The notes under the pieces are model-generated. The model saw nothing but the letters and a program-made list of their open reading frames with translations, was not told where the DNA came from and made no database searches. A DNA stretch of 64,000 nucleotides from Protea cynaroides (Eukaryota; Streptophyta; Magnoliopsida; Proteales; Proteaceae). The position numbers were made by a program, and so were the translations under genes. The number at the start of each line of letters is the position of its first letter. Position 1 is the stretch's first letter. Below, piece by piece: positions 13,545 to 25,876 of this stretch. The DNA lies in assembly GCA_028583415.1 (NCBI GenBank), contig CM053267.1, positions 30,056,902 through 30,120,901 of the forward strand. Reading direction: 5' to 3'.

Positions 13545-14612
13545 ATCTTGTTTTAGCCATAACTCGGCCATTCGATATACAAATCGAATGGTTAAAAGTC
13601 CTTCGAGCTTGTTTTTGAAAGGTCTATCTATTGAGATTGGTTTTGTATTGAAAAATTGTGTGGAAAATAAAAAATAGGGCTCTAAAAAGGTAGAAGGGGT
13701 TCTTAGGGTTTTGGAGAGTTTTTGCTTGGTTTTTTCTTTGGAGGTGAGCAAACAATCACTCATCACCTCCATTTGTGCTCATAATGGTGCATTGATGTTG
13801 TTGTTGGAGGTTAGTGGATCTTCCTTTGAATATTATGGTGATTGTTAGATTATTGGAAGGAGAGGCGATGTGTGAGTAAGGAATTGCTTGAAGTGCTTAG
13901 TTCTTTCAACATTGATGACTCTGGGAGGTTTCATTGAGCTAGTAGAGGCACTACTCATATCTTCAGACGTTGAAAATCCTTGGTTGTGAGATTTTCTCAA
14001 CAACCTTGTTATTTATTGATTCAAAGCTATGTATGCTAGAGTCGGTCATAATATTTGAATGTCTATCTAGTTTGGGAGTCCATTATATACTAACTTAAGT
14101 GAAAGAATGTTAACTGCCTAGCTAGTTTGGGTTTCATTGTAGGGCATCACTATAGGCCCTAAAATCTACCATTTTGTATTGTGTTCAGTGGGTGCTAAAC
14201 ACTGGCTGTTATAGTTTGAAGCCTGACATTGTTTGCCCTCTCAGTTTTATGTTGGAAAAACACATGGTAAATATGTTTATCCTGTAAATGACTAAAAGTT
14301 GAGTATTGAGTAAATATAGAGTCCATTGGGCATTACTCCGTGGACTAGCCATCACACAATGTGGTGATGAACCATGTAATATCCCTGTATCATTGTCTGC
14401 TTTACTTTCCTATCCATTGTGAAGTGCATGGAATGAATTGCAGGATGGGTGTGCAAATCTAGTAAACCTGGCAACTGAGTGATAACTAGGTAGGTTTGCA
14501 TATGCTTGTATATTTGCATCAGTTGTGTTCTTCATCAGCTCTGAGCAGTAGTGAAATAGCAAGGAAAAAGTTTTCACACTGATTCACCCCCCCTCTCAGT
14601 GTCATTCAAGGT
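13545..14612 (+). mobile_element. Solo or truncated copia-type LTR
   Basis: It ends with ATTCACCCCCCCTCTCAGTG, a sequence typical of the 3' edge of many plant copia LTRs. Much of it matches the reverse complement of 53159-54466: the segment around ACTCCGTGGACTAGCCATCA pairs with 53470-53495, and the region at 13590-13640 with 54360-54400. No primer-binding site or internal region follows. The next sequence is the intron of the CYP78A pseudogene, so this LTR has replaced or displaced exon 1 in block copy 3. Confidence 0.6.
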
Positions 14613-15226
14613 TCATTAGTTTTTTCTTCCAATACTCTTTCCATCAAAAATTCATTTGACGCATTCTAAACTACAATGACTAAAATTTTCTTTAATTGAA
14701 ATTATGATTTTGGTTTTTACCGGTTACGAATTGGTTGGCTATTTTACTATTTCGTCTTTATCATTGACTACAATGACTTAATTACCTGTCTCCGCAATTC
14801 TTTTTTCAAGAGATGATACTCCGTGGGACTGATACAGTGGACATTCTCTTAGAGTGGATTCTAGCAAGAATGGTGCTACACCCAGAAATCCAGTCCAAAG
14901 CCCAATCTAATTCTGATCTACAGAGCCTCCCTTACCTTCAAGCCATAATCAAGGAATCATTGAGAATTCATCCTCCAGGTCCCCTCCTCACCTGGGCCTG
15001 TCTCGCCGTCCATGACGTCCACATTGGAAACCACTTCACCCCTGGAAGAAACGACAGCCATGGTTGACATGTGGGCAATAACCCATGCTGAAGCTATCTG
15101 GACAGGGCCCAATGAGTTCAAGCCTGAGAGATTCATGGAGAAGACGTAAGTATTATGAGTTTGGATCTTAGGTTTGCACCTTTTGGGTTTGGGAGAAGAG
15201 TCTATCCTGGTAAAGCTTTGAGTTAG
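14613..15226 (+). pseudogene. CYP78A pseudogene, intron and exon 2 (block copy 3)
   Basis: From 14620 the sequence matches the CYP78A intron in copy 4. The acceptor is altered (TTTTTTCAAGAG), then exon 2 runs from about 14810. It encodes RGTDTVDILLEWILARMVLH (I-helix region), then LPYLQAIIKESLRIHPPGPL (K-helix ExxR), then TTAMVDMWAITHAEAIW in a shifted frame, then the haem-loop region. The stretch between the I-helix and LPYLQ is deleted. In the haem loop FGFGRRVYPGKAL the cysteine ligand is replaced by Tyr (TAT at 15203-15205), and the frame stops at 15224-15226, before the family's usual end. CYP78A enzymes are ER-anchored monooxygenases that influence organ size. This copy cannot bind haem normally and is dead. 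Confidence 0.85.
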
Positions 15227-15589
15227 TGAGCATGAAGATGGCAGCAACGAAGGAGTAGCAGAAAGAAACAAGGTGGAAGACAAGTATCAGTGTATTGAAC
15301 CTTCAAACCTTTTGTAAGGACATGGTTGACTGAAGATAAAAGGGTAGTTCAATAGGATAACGTTATTTTGGTATTTTTTAAAAAAAAAAAAAAAGGTATG
15401 TTTACATTGGCAATTACTGTCCATTTCTAGATGGAGTGGACTAAAGTGTTACAAGTTTTCCTTTATGAGGGAGGTCTGTGTAAATCACTAAGTGTCAAGG
15501 GAAGTCCGTGTAGTAAACAAAATGCCAAGGGGAGGTTCGAGTTGGATGTAACTTGCTCTGTATCTTACAAATGCATCTTGCCAACTGCT

Positions 15590-15835
15590 CCTTGAGCTTT
15601 ATTATGTTTTTTTGGATTTCAGGAAGCTTTCTTCATACTTTGTTAGATGTTCTTTCTTTTTTATATTAAGGGAGTTAAACAGCTTGGCTAACTCCCTTGC
15701 ATTGCAGGCCTTGTCCTTTTTGTGTGACGCAATCTGGCCTTCTAGTACTCCATGGCTGTATACTCTTTGTAATGCTCTAGCAATGAATTTAACACGAATG
15801 AAAACATAGTTCTACTTTTATCACAATGTACATGT
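15590..15835 (+). mobile_element. LINE 3' end with RNase H C-terminal remnant
   Basis: The ORF at 15612-15809 contains RELNSLANSLALQAL, resembling the end of the RNase H domain of plant non-LTR elements (REANxxADxLA pattern), followed by SSTPWLYTLCNALAMN and a stop. The related reading in copies 2, 4 and 5 is interrupted by frame changes. Only the last 65 codons are present, as expected for a 5'-truncated insertion. Confidence 0.5.
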
Positions 15836-17070
15836 GAGGATCAAAATGTTAAGACTTGAACATAAAATTACTCAGAAATATAGGAATCAAGGAAGTAGTT
15901 AGCGGCATCAGATCCCCGATTCATATCAATTTCTGTCGAGGGTGATATTGAATTTCAATTTGTTTTATTAGTTTTTTTTAATTGTATCTGCCACGTTTCC
16001 CTACCTTATTCGTCCTATCACCGATCTTTATCGGTATCAAATCTATTTTGGCATCGATTGATATCATGTTGGATAGCTAGTACTATAACCTTGATAATGA
16101 TAGGAATGCTTGTAGAAACAAGAATACTACATGAATGCAGAAATCTGTGGGTTTGCATGCAAGAATCCATTTGATATTCAGCCCATCTGATATTAGGGCC
16201 GATATGCTAACATGCTTCTAAAACATGCTTCTAAAGAGGAGTTGAGATAAGATATTTTCAGAAATAGGAAAGATAATTCTTAGCTAGCAGTGTAGATATG
16301 TCTTAAATATTTTTTTTTCTACTAATAAAATATTAAAACACAAAGGGTGTAGCCACATCACTAAGTTCGGGGATCATTCATCTTTGGTATATATAATTTT
16401 GCAAAGGGGAATATTACCGAGCCAAAATGTTATATATATATATTTGGTTGGATAAAGACAACAATACAATGCCAAATTTACCCTACAAAAAAAAAAAAAA
16501 AAAAAAACAACAACAACGCCAACACCAAAAGGATTAACTAACTCATTGTATTGCAGAATGGCATATATCCACATAAGTGTCATGTTCTAAAGACACCTAT
16601 AAAGATGTCATTCCTCTGATTTAAATTATCTTTTGTAAAGGAAATCAATATGGAACTGAAACCCTTAAACAAATTGGAAATCCGATTGTTAAAAACCGAA
16701 TCCTGTATATAATTGATTTGATTATTGTTTTAGATAGTGAAAATCAGTTCAGTTAGATGGTTCCAAACTACTCAACTGATAAGTCGATAAATTGTTAAAA
16801 AGAAATACACTAAAAGCCGATTTATCCAATAACTTAAATAGCCTCTAGCCCAAGGCTCCATGAACTTTTTGAGTAAAACATTTACTCATTTCATTTGGTT
16901 TATAGAGCTTCCATGCTTTTCTAATCCCTCCTCCAAGACTGTAGTCATTATCTTCAGCGAAGAGCCAAATGCTTGGAGGGTACCCCCACTATAGAAAGGG
17001 TTTTCTACTACATTGCTATAAACTGATTAGGAACCAAGCCAATTAGTAATTGATTTTAGTTTGACCACTT

Positions 17071-18135
17071 TGTTAGGATTGAGAGAGCACAAAACAAGAA
17101 AGAAAAATGAAGAACAACAAGATTTAACGTGGATCAACACCTCATCGTGCGATGCCTACGTCCACACTAGAGAAAGAGAGATTTCTTTATTCTTAAGAAA
17201 ATTCTACAGATCTCCATCTGATAGTGTTCTCTTCTGTCAGCCTTGTCTAGGGTTTTTCTTACAGAAACAAATATATATGGATCTCTAGAAATCCTAATCC
17301 TACACAATTATTGATTTTCTCGAAGTTCGATCCCATCCTTGTAACCCCAGCCCCCTGCAAAACTCTGCTGCCAAAACTCCCCAAGTCCTCCACCGCCCTT
17401 CTGTTCTTCCGTTCACCCTTCTGTTCTTCCCAGCTCGGTTTCCTCAAAGAGGAAAGAAACACGCCGATTTACAAAAAGGAAAAAAAAAAAAAAAAATCGC
17501 AACCGCTACTCCTTTTGTACTGAATCCTTTGTAATGATGACCCTTCACTTTTTTTTTTTAAATAAATCTACTTTGACGTTTTACCTTTCCAAAGAAGAAA
17601 GCATACAAATTCTTATCTTGGGCTAAGTGTGTGACTCATCCAATTTTTTTCCCGATTTGAAGAAAAACGGGAACAGAACCAAGGGATTGAAAAATAATTA
17701 CGACAAAGAATCTCACACCTCTTTGCCTGTGTACAGACTCACTTCCGCTTTTTTTTTCTTTTTATATCACGTCCCTTCCACGTTGTTTTAAAACTGATTG
17801 AGAGAATGCAAAATAAAAAATAAAAAATAAAAACGAAGACCAAGAAGATTTAATGTGATTTAACATCCCATCATGTCTACATCAACGTTAGAGAAAAAAA
17901 AAATTTTTTTATTCTCAAAAAAGATCTATTGATCTTTACGTGATTGAGTATTCTCCTCTGTCAGTTTTGTCTAGGGTTTTCTTCATAGAAATAATATATA
18001 TGGATCCCAGAAAACTCTAATTCCACACAATTATAGATTTATCCCATACATATAATAGATTCAAACCGTAATATAAGTATAATCCCAGTAATCGTGTGGA
18101 TCCCACAGATTACAAGACACTAAACCCAATAAATT
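17071..18135 (-). mobile_element. Degenerate copia LTR pair with minimal interior
   Basis: Two related stretches, about 17071-17312 and 17790-18130, both match the LTR at 30067-30422 (start TGTTAGG; blocks for TCTCCACCTGA, TCTAGGGTTTT and ACAAGACAC). They flank only about 480 bp of non-coding interior. The element interrupts S2 at a site that is continuous in copies 2 and 4 (TTTGACCACTT, then CTAATAAT), so it is a private insertion in copy 3. No clean target duplication was found. Orientation follows the related element at 27544-30422. Confidence 0.6.
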
Positions 18136-18764
18136 TAAACTAATAATATTTATAGATTTGATTTTGATTTTTGTCTAATACATTATGAACCAAACAGAAT
18201 CGAACGGATCAAATTGATAACAAACCAATTTACACACTTAAAGAAATGGGAAGATTAAAAGAAAAAGTGATCATCAACCATATCCCAAACTGAACTCTCA
18301 AAAGAATGACCCATCAACCACCGTTTCATACAAAATATGCAGACATTTATGAAGGGTGCAATGTTCTAAATCCAGGTATCGGACACGGTATTGATCATGT
18401 GTAAAATTGATCCGATGTGGATAGGATCGGCGTACGGATCCCCTGGGAAGTTGACACATGACCGATGTCGTATATAATAATATTAAAACATGATCAGGTC
18501 AAGGATTTGTCCGGTTAAAAATCGATACGAATCAGTCGATCCCATCGATCCAATACCGATTACTTGAACCGTAGAAGGATGCACCGTAAATGCATCGTCG
18601 AGGGGTAGTTTTCACTTAAGTTTCTTTTGGAACGATCGCGTTAACCGCCACTAAGATTAGCTCAACAAACGTATGCAATGACGTTTGCTAAAATGGTCTT
18701 GAACCATATTTAGCCATATTTATGAATGAGAATCTCGCTACCTTCGACTAGAGATCACGAGTTC

Positions 18765-18905
18765 AGATCACCTACTTGTACTTGTATCCTTTCTAGAATT
18801 TCATCGTTGATTGTGATGTGGGATTTACCTCCGAAGTGTGGGATCCACTTGATATGGACGGTGATGGGATCCTAAGGAAGATACAAGTACATACAGGTGA
18901 AGTAC
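18765..18905. repeat. Block foldback (copy 3)
   Basis: Same MITE-like foldback as at 11865-12000, with arms ACTTGTATCC and GATACAAGTACATACAGGTG. Confidence 0.5.
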
Positions 18906-20940
18906 CGCTGGAGATCACTCACAACATTGCATGCATGCATGCATGATGACAGGTGGAGATGATAAGTGCATGAAAGACAAGTGTATGAAAAGCTTCATTA
19001 TAAATTCCTACGTTTCTTCTCCTTTCTTTCATCAGCTTCATTGGTAGAGTTGACTTAGATAGATTGTACTACTATATCATCCATCATGGTTCAATTTTAA
19101 GAATTTTCTTTACAAGTTGTTTTTAGCAGGTTGTTCTTCTCCTGCAAGGGAGTTCATGTGATCTTGAAGACTTTGGCTTTGCAAATATTGCTCAATTTCC
19201 TCACTGGATTTGATTCTAGGTATAATTCTTTTGTTCTCTGATCTCCTTAACTTGTTAAATGTTTTTTTTTTCTTTTTTAGGTTGTAGGTTTCATGTACAT
19301 TTCTAAATAATGGATTGCAACTCTCAATTATTTGCACTCCCGATCATCTCCAACCGTTGGACAATCTAGTAAGTGATCCAACGGCCTAAGATAACTCGGC
19401 ATGCAGTCTGATGCATGGGCTGCACACCAAGTGATCCATGGCCGGCAAATCACTCATTGAGTGCCCAGCCCACCGGAGAGGATCCCACTTGCAGTTATGT
19501 GTCTGATCGAGTTTTATGCTTTAAAATCTTCTATCTTCTCTCATTTCACATTAATTATTTTTTATGTTTAATGATATGAATTGTACATGCAAAGTTATAT
19601 CTGTGTTTCATTAAATTCTAGGCTCCATTTACAAACTTCATAGTTTGGTAATTGTAAACTATGTCTATTTCAGTATGAATATAGTATCATTCTTGCATTT
19701 CTAGTTCAGTATATATTGATATTGCATTCATGTTGCATGCAAGGCAATACAATTTACATGCACAATAACAGAACAGATATTGGTCCGAAGGTGAATGCAT
19801 CCAAATGGTTTTTCCATTAATATGTTTTTGGTGATACATGGAAAGTTAATCTCTCCACCAGGGTTTTAAGTGCTTTTTTTTTTTTTTTTTTTTTTTTGAA
19901 AAAGAAGTACAATGTTTATCCAAATGGTATACAATGTTTCTGTCTCTGTCACTTCTTGAAATCTAGACTTTCTTTTTCTCTCCTCCAAGTGATTAACTGT
20001 CGATTCTTCTTGTACTCCTCTTTTTCCTACTAGCATATGAAATTCCAATATGACCTGTTAGCCTGGAGATTCTCCTTCATTTTTTTATAGATAAATCCTA
20101 AGAGATTGAGTTGAACTCATGAATTCTTAATTATGAAATGTTGGTCCTTGCCAATTGATATTATTGTGTCATTCTAGGATCAGTAATGTTTTCCTAATTG
20201 CTACATCAAGGTGGATTTTGATCTTCTTCGGCGTGCCTAGCAACGCAACACAGATCCAACAGTCGGAGAAGATCAAATACTATATACATTCACTGGGATG
20301 TGTTGAATTTGTGTTGGGCACACTGGAGAGGATCAGAGTCCTATCAAGATCTAAAAATAGCATCGACGATTGTTAAGGTAAATGTTTAGTGGATCCATAT
20401 TTGTCACTTGGATGTGGCATTTCTAATGGGTGCTATTTATTGCAACCAAAGATGTGAAGGAAGAAGTTGTGATCTTCTTCTCATTGTCTATTGTCTTATT
20501 TCAAAACGTTACCCTAAAAGTAAGAAAAAAGGTTTTCAAAAATTATTTGAGATTAAATTTATCATTATGTCATTTTTTAGAGTTTCATTGTTATGCTTGT
20601 TGTTTTTGTCTAAGTATACAGGTAAAATGATCATATTTAAATGATCATATTTTACCCTCATTGAAAAAAGAAAAGAAAAAGGTATTAGTCCACATTCTAA
20701 CAAGGCAATTTTAGTAAGATTATAACATTTTTTCACGATTTTTAATTACAACAAAACTTTTCCATTTCAAATTTGAATTGGAATTTATTTGAGATGCAAA
20801 CTAAACGAAAAATAACTGACGCCTAAAATGGTGACATTTTGTTAGTAAAGAAAATGGTGTCATATTGGAAGTCATCATCCAACAGTGGCTCATGCATAAA
20901 ATTTTCTAGAAATTCACTTGCGTTGGACCCTATCAGTAAA

Positions 20941-21052
20941 CTTAGGGCATGAAGGGTAGGGTTTAAACCATGTCATCGAATTTGAGGGATCAGGATCTTA
21001 GGGCATGAAGGGAAGGGTTTAAACCATGTCATCGAATTTGAGGGATCAGGAT
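20941..21052 (+). repeat. 56-bp tandem duplication in S3 of copy 3
   Basis: Two consecutive units beginning CTTAGGGCATGAAGGG and ending GAGGGATCAGGAT differ at about one base. The matching place in the inverted copy 5 (41640-41705) has one unit, so the duplication is private and recent. Confidence 0.9.
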
Positions 21053-21880
21053 CGGTCGGCAGATTCAGATTGGGATCGGATGGCCAGATTGATTGAATTT
21101 AATTGGGATCAACCGGACACGATCCTGTCTAGTAATCCGAGTTGGTATGATCAGTGTGGTTTTTTCGTGCGTTGTATAGGAAGCATGGTTTTTCTTTGCA
21201 TGTAACTTGATCCCTCGGCATTTTTTGGTAGACTTGGCCGGGATCGGCATTTTTCTTGATTCCACACTCTTGAACCTAGATTGGGATGTTCTATAGTGAG
21301 GCCGAAGTGGCAATGAGGATCCTAGCCACTCAAAGTACATCATGATGTCTTCATTGGCTACTCAAAGTGTATTGGGATCCCCTCAAAGTGCATTGGGATT
21401 CTCAATGCACTTTGAGTGGCTATGATCCTCACTACACTTTGCCTCACTATAAAGGATTTTTTTTCCCTTGAACCCTGTGAAGGGGTCAAATATTCTTGTT
21501 TATTTTTAGGAAAAAGATTCTTGAATGGCCATGAAAGTTTATTTTATTGAAGAAATCAAAAAATAAATATTATATAGAAAATTTGTATAAATATATAGTT
21601 TAAGTTTGGGGGACTCTGGAGAAATTCCCCCTTGTTCTTGAGCAAGATAATTATTGCTAAATAGTTTTGTTTATCTATATGCGATATGTTTTTAATTGAA
21701 ATATAAATATAGTTTTTTTTAACTTGATTTAAAACTGTTAATGTAGGTTAAAAGATAAGAAGAAGAAGATGAAGTTCTGAATAAATGAAGCATGAAAGAT
21801 GAGACTCAATTTCGAAGTTTTAAAACTCGAATTGGAATGGATGGAATCGGCAAATTTAATTCAAATCTACCAGGTCAGAT

Positions 21881-22245
21881 TCTATTAATCCCAATTATAC
21901 ATTTACTGAGTCCAGTCAATTTTTTCTTAGTCCAATCACTTAGAAGACAATCCGAATCAAAATTGAATTGACACTATGGTGACTGATCCTATACCCGAGT
22001 TCTTAAATCTATCTTAATATATCTATATTAATTTATTATTTTTTTGGTTAAATGATCTAAATCAGTCTATTATAATTTATTTTCTTTTATTTATTATACT
22101 CTATTGCCCATGGGTCAGCTTGAATTGTCCAAATGAAAATTGGGTTAAGACTGACGATAATTATGACCTTTGGTTTATGGAAAAGGGGGAAAAAAAGGCT
22201 TCTTAAGGCCATTTATTTTGAACTAGCTCTGATGGAGGGTTTTTC
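21881..22245. other. Non-block sequence, partly shared with 34575-34735
   Basis: 22090-22245 matches, in reverse complement, the segment 34575-34735 next to the exon-like piece at 34448-34571 (for example TTTGGTTTATGGAAAAGGGG and GATGGAGGGTTTTTCTTA). The shared part looks like intron sequence. The match ends exactly where two different coding fragments begin. Confidence 0.5.
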
Positions 22246-22392
22246 TTACGCGATGACCTGGTCGTGACCAAAATCTAACCAGATCTGTACGGTTTCCGGT
22301 CACAAAGTGGTGCCTTTGAGTATCTCCCAAATCGAAGCTTCCATTTCTGCAAACGAGTAGAGGGCCACAATTGTGTTTACAGTCAGCAAAAT
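22246..22392 (-). pseudogene. CASP-like (CASPL) membrane protein exon fragment
   Basis: On the minus strand an acceptor (TTTCTTTGCAG) precedes an open stretch encoding ILLTVNTIVALYSFAEMEAS, then IWEILKGTTL, one stop, then PETVQIWLDFGHDQVIA. The hydrophobic helix and a DFGHDQV-type motif near a following transmembrane segment resemble the CASP-like family (four-helix plasma-membrane proteins). The reading ends at the boundary with sequence shared with 34575-34735. Only one exon is seen and it has an internal TGA, so it is a decayed fragment. The family call is moderate at best. Confidence 0.4.
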
Positions 22393-22529
22393 CTGCAAAG
22401 AAATGGCGGATTGGGGTTTTGATTTACGTTCTCTTTATCATTCTATAGATTATTCTGATTCAATCTATCAATATTGAGAGAGCGATAAAGAGAGAGTACC
22501 TGAAAGCTTCGAAGTCGCATGATCAGGGT

Positions 22530-23305
22530 TCCCTCTCCTTGGCTTGGTATTTGCCTTTACAGGCCTACAACCCATCGGTCTTGCCAAGCTTTCCCAAAGC
22601 TTTAGTGCCATTCAGTTCATGGCCTTTTCTGTTAGACATGGAGAAGGAAGATAGGCTCAGTGATTCTGACCTGATTGCTGTTCTTTGGGTTAGTTTTTTA
22701 CTTCCAATGCTCCTTTCATGGAAAAAATCATTTGACCCATTCTAAACTACAATGAATTAAATTTTCTTTAATTGAAATTATGATTTTGGTTTTTACCGGT
22801 TACGAATTGGTGGGCTACTTTACTGTTTTGTCTTTATCAATGACTACAGTGGCTTAATTACCTGTCTGCAATTTTCTTTTCAGGAGATGGTATTCCATGG
22901 GACTGATACAGTGGTCATTCTCTTAGAATGGATCCTAGCACGAATGGTGCCGCACCCAGAAATCCAGTCCAAAGCCCTGAACCGTTAGATTCTGATCTGC
23001 AGAACCTCCCTTACCTTCAAGCCGTAATTAAGGAATCACTGAGAATTCATCTTCCAGGTCCCCTGCTCTTCTAGGCCCGTCTCGCCGTCCATGATGACCA
23101 CGTTGAAAACCACTTCGGCCCTGGCAGGAATGACAGCCATGGTTCACATGTGGGCGATAACCCATGCTGAAGCTATCTGGCCAGAGCCCATTGAGTTCAA
23201 GCCTGACAGATGCATGGAGAAGACGTAAGCATTATGGGTTTGGATCTTAGGTTAGCACCTTTTGGGTCTGGGAGAAGAGTCTGTCCTGGTAAAGCTTTGA
23301 GTTAG
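22530..23305 (+). pseudogene. CYP78A pseudogene, joined exon 1 ends, intron, exon 2 (block copy 4)
   Basis: Exon 1 N-terminal part reads VFAFTGLQPIGLAKLSQSFS then AIQFMAFSV. It then jumps to the exon's last codons (EDRLSDSDLIAVLW at 22640-22688), so roughly 200 codons are deleted. The intron (22689-22882) keeps GT and TTTTCAG|GAG. Exon 2 reads EMVFHGTDTVVILLEWILAR, has the same internal deletion as copy 3, several frame changes, and a haem loop FGSGRRVCPGKAL with the Cys retained (TGT 23282-23284). It stops at TAG 23303-23305, the same premature position as copy 3. Shared lesions show that copies 3 and 4 descend from an already dead CYP78A. Confidence 0.85.
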
Positions 23306-23639
23306 TGAGCATGAAGATGGCAGCAGCGAAGGAGTAGCAGAAAGAAACAAGGCGGAAGACGAGCATCAGTGTATTGAACCGTCCAAACTTTTGTAAGGAC
23401 ATGGTGGATTGAAGGTAAAAGGGTAATTTAATAGAATAAGGTTATTTGATATTTAAAAAAAAAAAAAAAGGTATGTTTTCATTGACAATTACTGTCCATT
23501 TCCTAACGAAGTGGACTAAAGTGTAATTAGTTTCACTTTATGAGGGAGGTCCGTGTAAATCAATAAGTGCCAAGGGGGAGGTCCGTGTATTAAACAAAAT
23601 GCCAAGGGAAGGTTCAAGCTGAATACAACCTGCTCTGTA

Positions 23640-23905
23640 TCATACAAATGCATCTCGCCAACTGCCCCTTCAGCTTTATTATGTTTTTTGGATTTCAATA
23701 AGCTTGCTTCGTACTTTGTTAGATGCTCTTTCTTTTTTATTCCAAAGGAGTTAAACAGTGTGGCTAACTCCCTTGCATTGTAGGCCTTGTCCTTTATATG
23801 TGAGACATTCTGGCCTTCTAGTACTCCATGGCTGTATACTCTTTGTAATGCTCAATCAGTGAATTTAACACGAATGAAAACATAGTTCTACTTTTATCAC
23901 ACACA
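23640..23905 (+). mobile_element. LINE 3' end (S1 of block copy 4)
   Basis: Homologous to 15590-15835. The RNase H remnant is interrupted by frame changes. It ends at CATAGTTCTACTTTTATCAC and an A-rich tail. Confidence 0.5.
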
Positions 23906-24172
23906 AAAAAAATGTAGAGGTGAGGTTCAGAATGCTAAGGCTTGAACATAAAATTACTCAGAAATATAAGAATCAAGGATGTAGTAAGCGGCGTCAGATT
24001 CCTGATTCATATCCATTTTCATCTAGGGTGATACCGAAGTTCAATTTTTTATTAGTTTTTTAATAGTATTTGCCACATTTCCCTACCCTATTAGTCCTAT
24101 CACCGATCTTTATCGGTATCGAATTGATTTTGGCATCGATTGATAACATGTCAGATATCGATTACTATAACC

Positions 24173-24782
24173 TAAGGGTGTCAACGGGCCCGTCCGGGCC
24201 GGTTTCGGTCTGGGCTGAATCGTGTCGGGTTTTATAAGTCTAGCCCAAAACATGTCCATTAAGAGTTCGGGTTGGGTTGGGCTGCGCTGGACACAATAAC
24301 TATCGGGCTGGTTCGGTTCGGACCGGGCTTATCAAGCTTATCGGACCTATTTTATATATAAGATATATAGCCTATTTTATTATTTCTATCTATAAAATTA
24401 GAATCATTTCTTCTATATGCATGTAATTCAGTAAATTATAACAATTAACATACTCTTTTCAACTATAGATTCATATAATCTTTTCGATCAAGAAGTGAAC
24501 TATAACAGTGTAATATAATCCATCAAAATTTAAAACCATTAAAATTAAGAAACTGGGCCCGGATGGACCTTACTGGTGTTCGGGTTAGGTATTATTGGTT
24601 CGAGCTAGTTCGGGCTTCTTAACGGGCTGGTCCGGTCTGGTTTCGATTTGGGTTGAAACGGTGTCAGGCTTTACAAGCCGAGACCGAAACCTGTCCATTA
24701 AGGTTCGGTCCGGGTTGGGTTCGGGTTATATCGGGCTGGCTCGGTCCGTGCTACCGAGCCGGGCCCATTTTTGACACCCTTA
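24173..24782. mobile_element. hAT-type non-autonomous transposon, first copy
   Basis: Termini TAAGGGTGTCAAC and TTGACACCCTTA are inverted repeats, flanked by the 8-bp duplication CTATAACC (24165-24172 and 24783-24790). Copy 3 at 16080-16100 shows the empty site. The sequence just inside each end is GC-rich (CGGGCC, GGTTCGG) and pairs over long stretches. No transposase ORF is seen. An 8-bp duplication with such ends fits hAT. Confidence 0.85.
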
Positions 24783-24918
24783 CTATAACCTTGATAATGA
24801 TAGGAATGCTTGTAGAAATAAGAATACTACATGAATGACAAAAATCTGTGGGTTTGCATGCAAGAATCCATTTGATCTTCAGCCCATCTGATATTAGGGC
24901 TGATATATATACTAACAT

Positions 24919-25569
24919 TAAGGGTGTCAATAATGAGCCCGGCCCGGTAACACGGATCAAGCCGGCCCGATATAACCCGAACCCAGCCCAGACCAAACAT
25001 TAATGGACATGTTTCGATCTTTGCTTATAAGGCCTGACACTGTTTCAGTCCAAACTGAAACCAGATCGGACCAACCCATTAAGAAGCCCAAACTAACCCG
25101 AACCAATAATCTAACCCGAACACCGGTAAGATCCATCCGAGCCTAGTTTCTTAATTTTAATGGTTTTAAATTTTGATGGATTATATTACACTGTTATAGT
25201 TCACTTCTTGATCCGAAAGATTATATGAATCTATAGTTGAAAAGAGTATATTAATTATTATAATTTACTGAATTACATGCATATAGAAGGAATGATGCTA
25301 ATTTTATAGATAAAAATAATAAAATATGTTATATATCTTACATATAAAATAGGCCCGATAAGCTTGATAAGCCTGGTCTGGACCGAACTAATCCAAAATC
25401 ACCTCAATAAGCTCAGCCCGATAACAAATCAACACCGGACCAACCCGATAGTTATTGTGTCCAGCGCAGCCCAACCCAGCCCAAACTCTTAATGGACATG
25501 TTTTGGGCTGGGCTTATAAATTTCGACACCGATTCAATCCAGACCGAAACCGACCCGTTGTCACCCTTA
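24919..25569. mobile_element. hAT-type non-autonomous transposon, second copy, inverted
   Basis: Termini TAAGGGTGTCAAT and GTTGTCACCCTTA are flanked by the 8-bp duplication ACTAACAT (24911-24918 and 25570-25577). Its interior is largely the reverse complement of the 24173-24782 element (for example TATAGTTCACTTCTTGAT at about 25195 pairs with 24485-24505). It is a same-family copy inserted in opposite orientation 136 bp away. Confidence 0.85.
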
Positions 25570-25784
25570 ACTAACATGTTTCTAAAGAGGAGTTGAGATA
25601 AGATATTTTCAGATATAGGAAAGCTAATTCTTAACTGGCAATATAGATATGTTTTAAATATTTTTTTCTCTTCAAAATAATAAAATATTAAAATACAAAA
25701 GGTGTGAAAACATCACTAAGCGCAGGATCATTCATCTTTGGCATATATAATTTTGTGAAGGTGAATATTATTGAGCCAAAATGT

Positions 25785-25788
<4 letters not shown>

Positions 25789-25868
<80 letters not shown>
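25789..25868. repeat. (TA)n microsatellite
   Basis: About 40 TA dinucleotides, replacing a short ATATATATAT found at the same block position in copy 3 (16432-16441). Confidence 0.95.

Positions 25869-25876
<8 letters not shown>

Larger units (their letters stand above)
15227..21880 (+). repeat. Block copy 3 (S1-S2-S3)
   Basis: Continues from the CYP78A remnant through a LINE end (15590-15835), the S2 body, poly-T at 19873-19898 and S3 to about 21865. It parallels 23306-33290 almost segment for segment. Private differences include an LTR-pair insertion (17071-18135) and a 56-bp tandem duplication (20941-21052). Unlike copy 4, its S3 stops before the antisense CYP78A exon 1 piece. Confidence 0.8.

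Noticed and set aside
20408..20644. ORFs with MDVAFLMGAIYCNQRCE-like start recurring in S3 copies
   Set aside because: The recurrence follows from DNA identity between blocks; frames break in other copies (32116, 42213) and no domain is visible.
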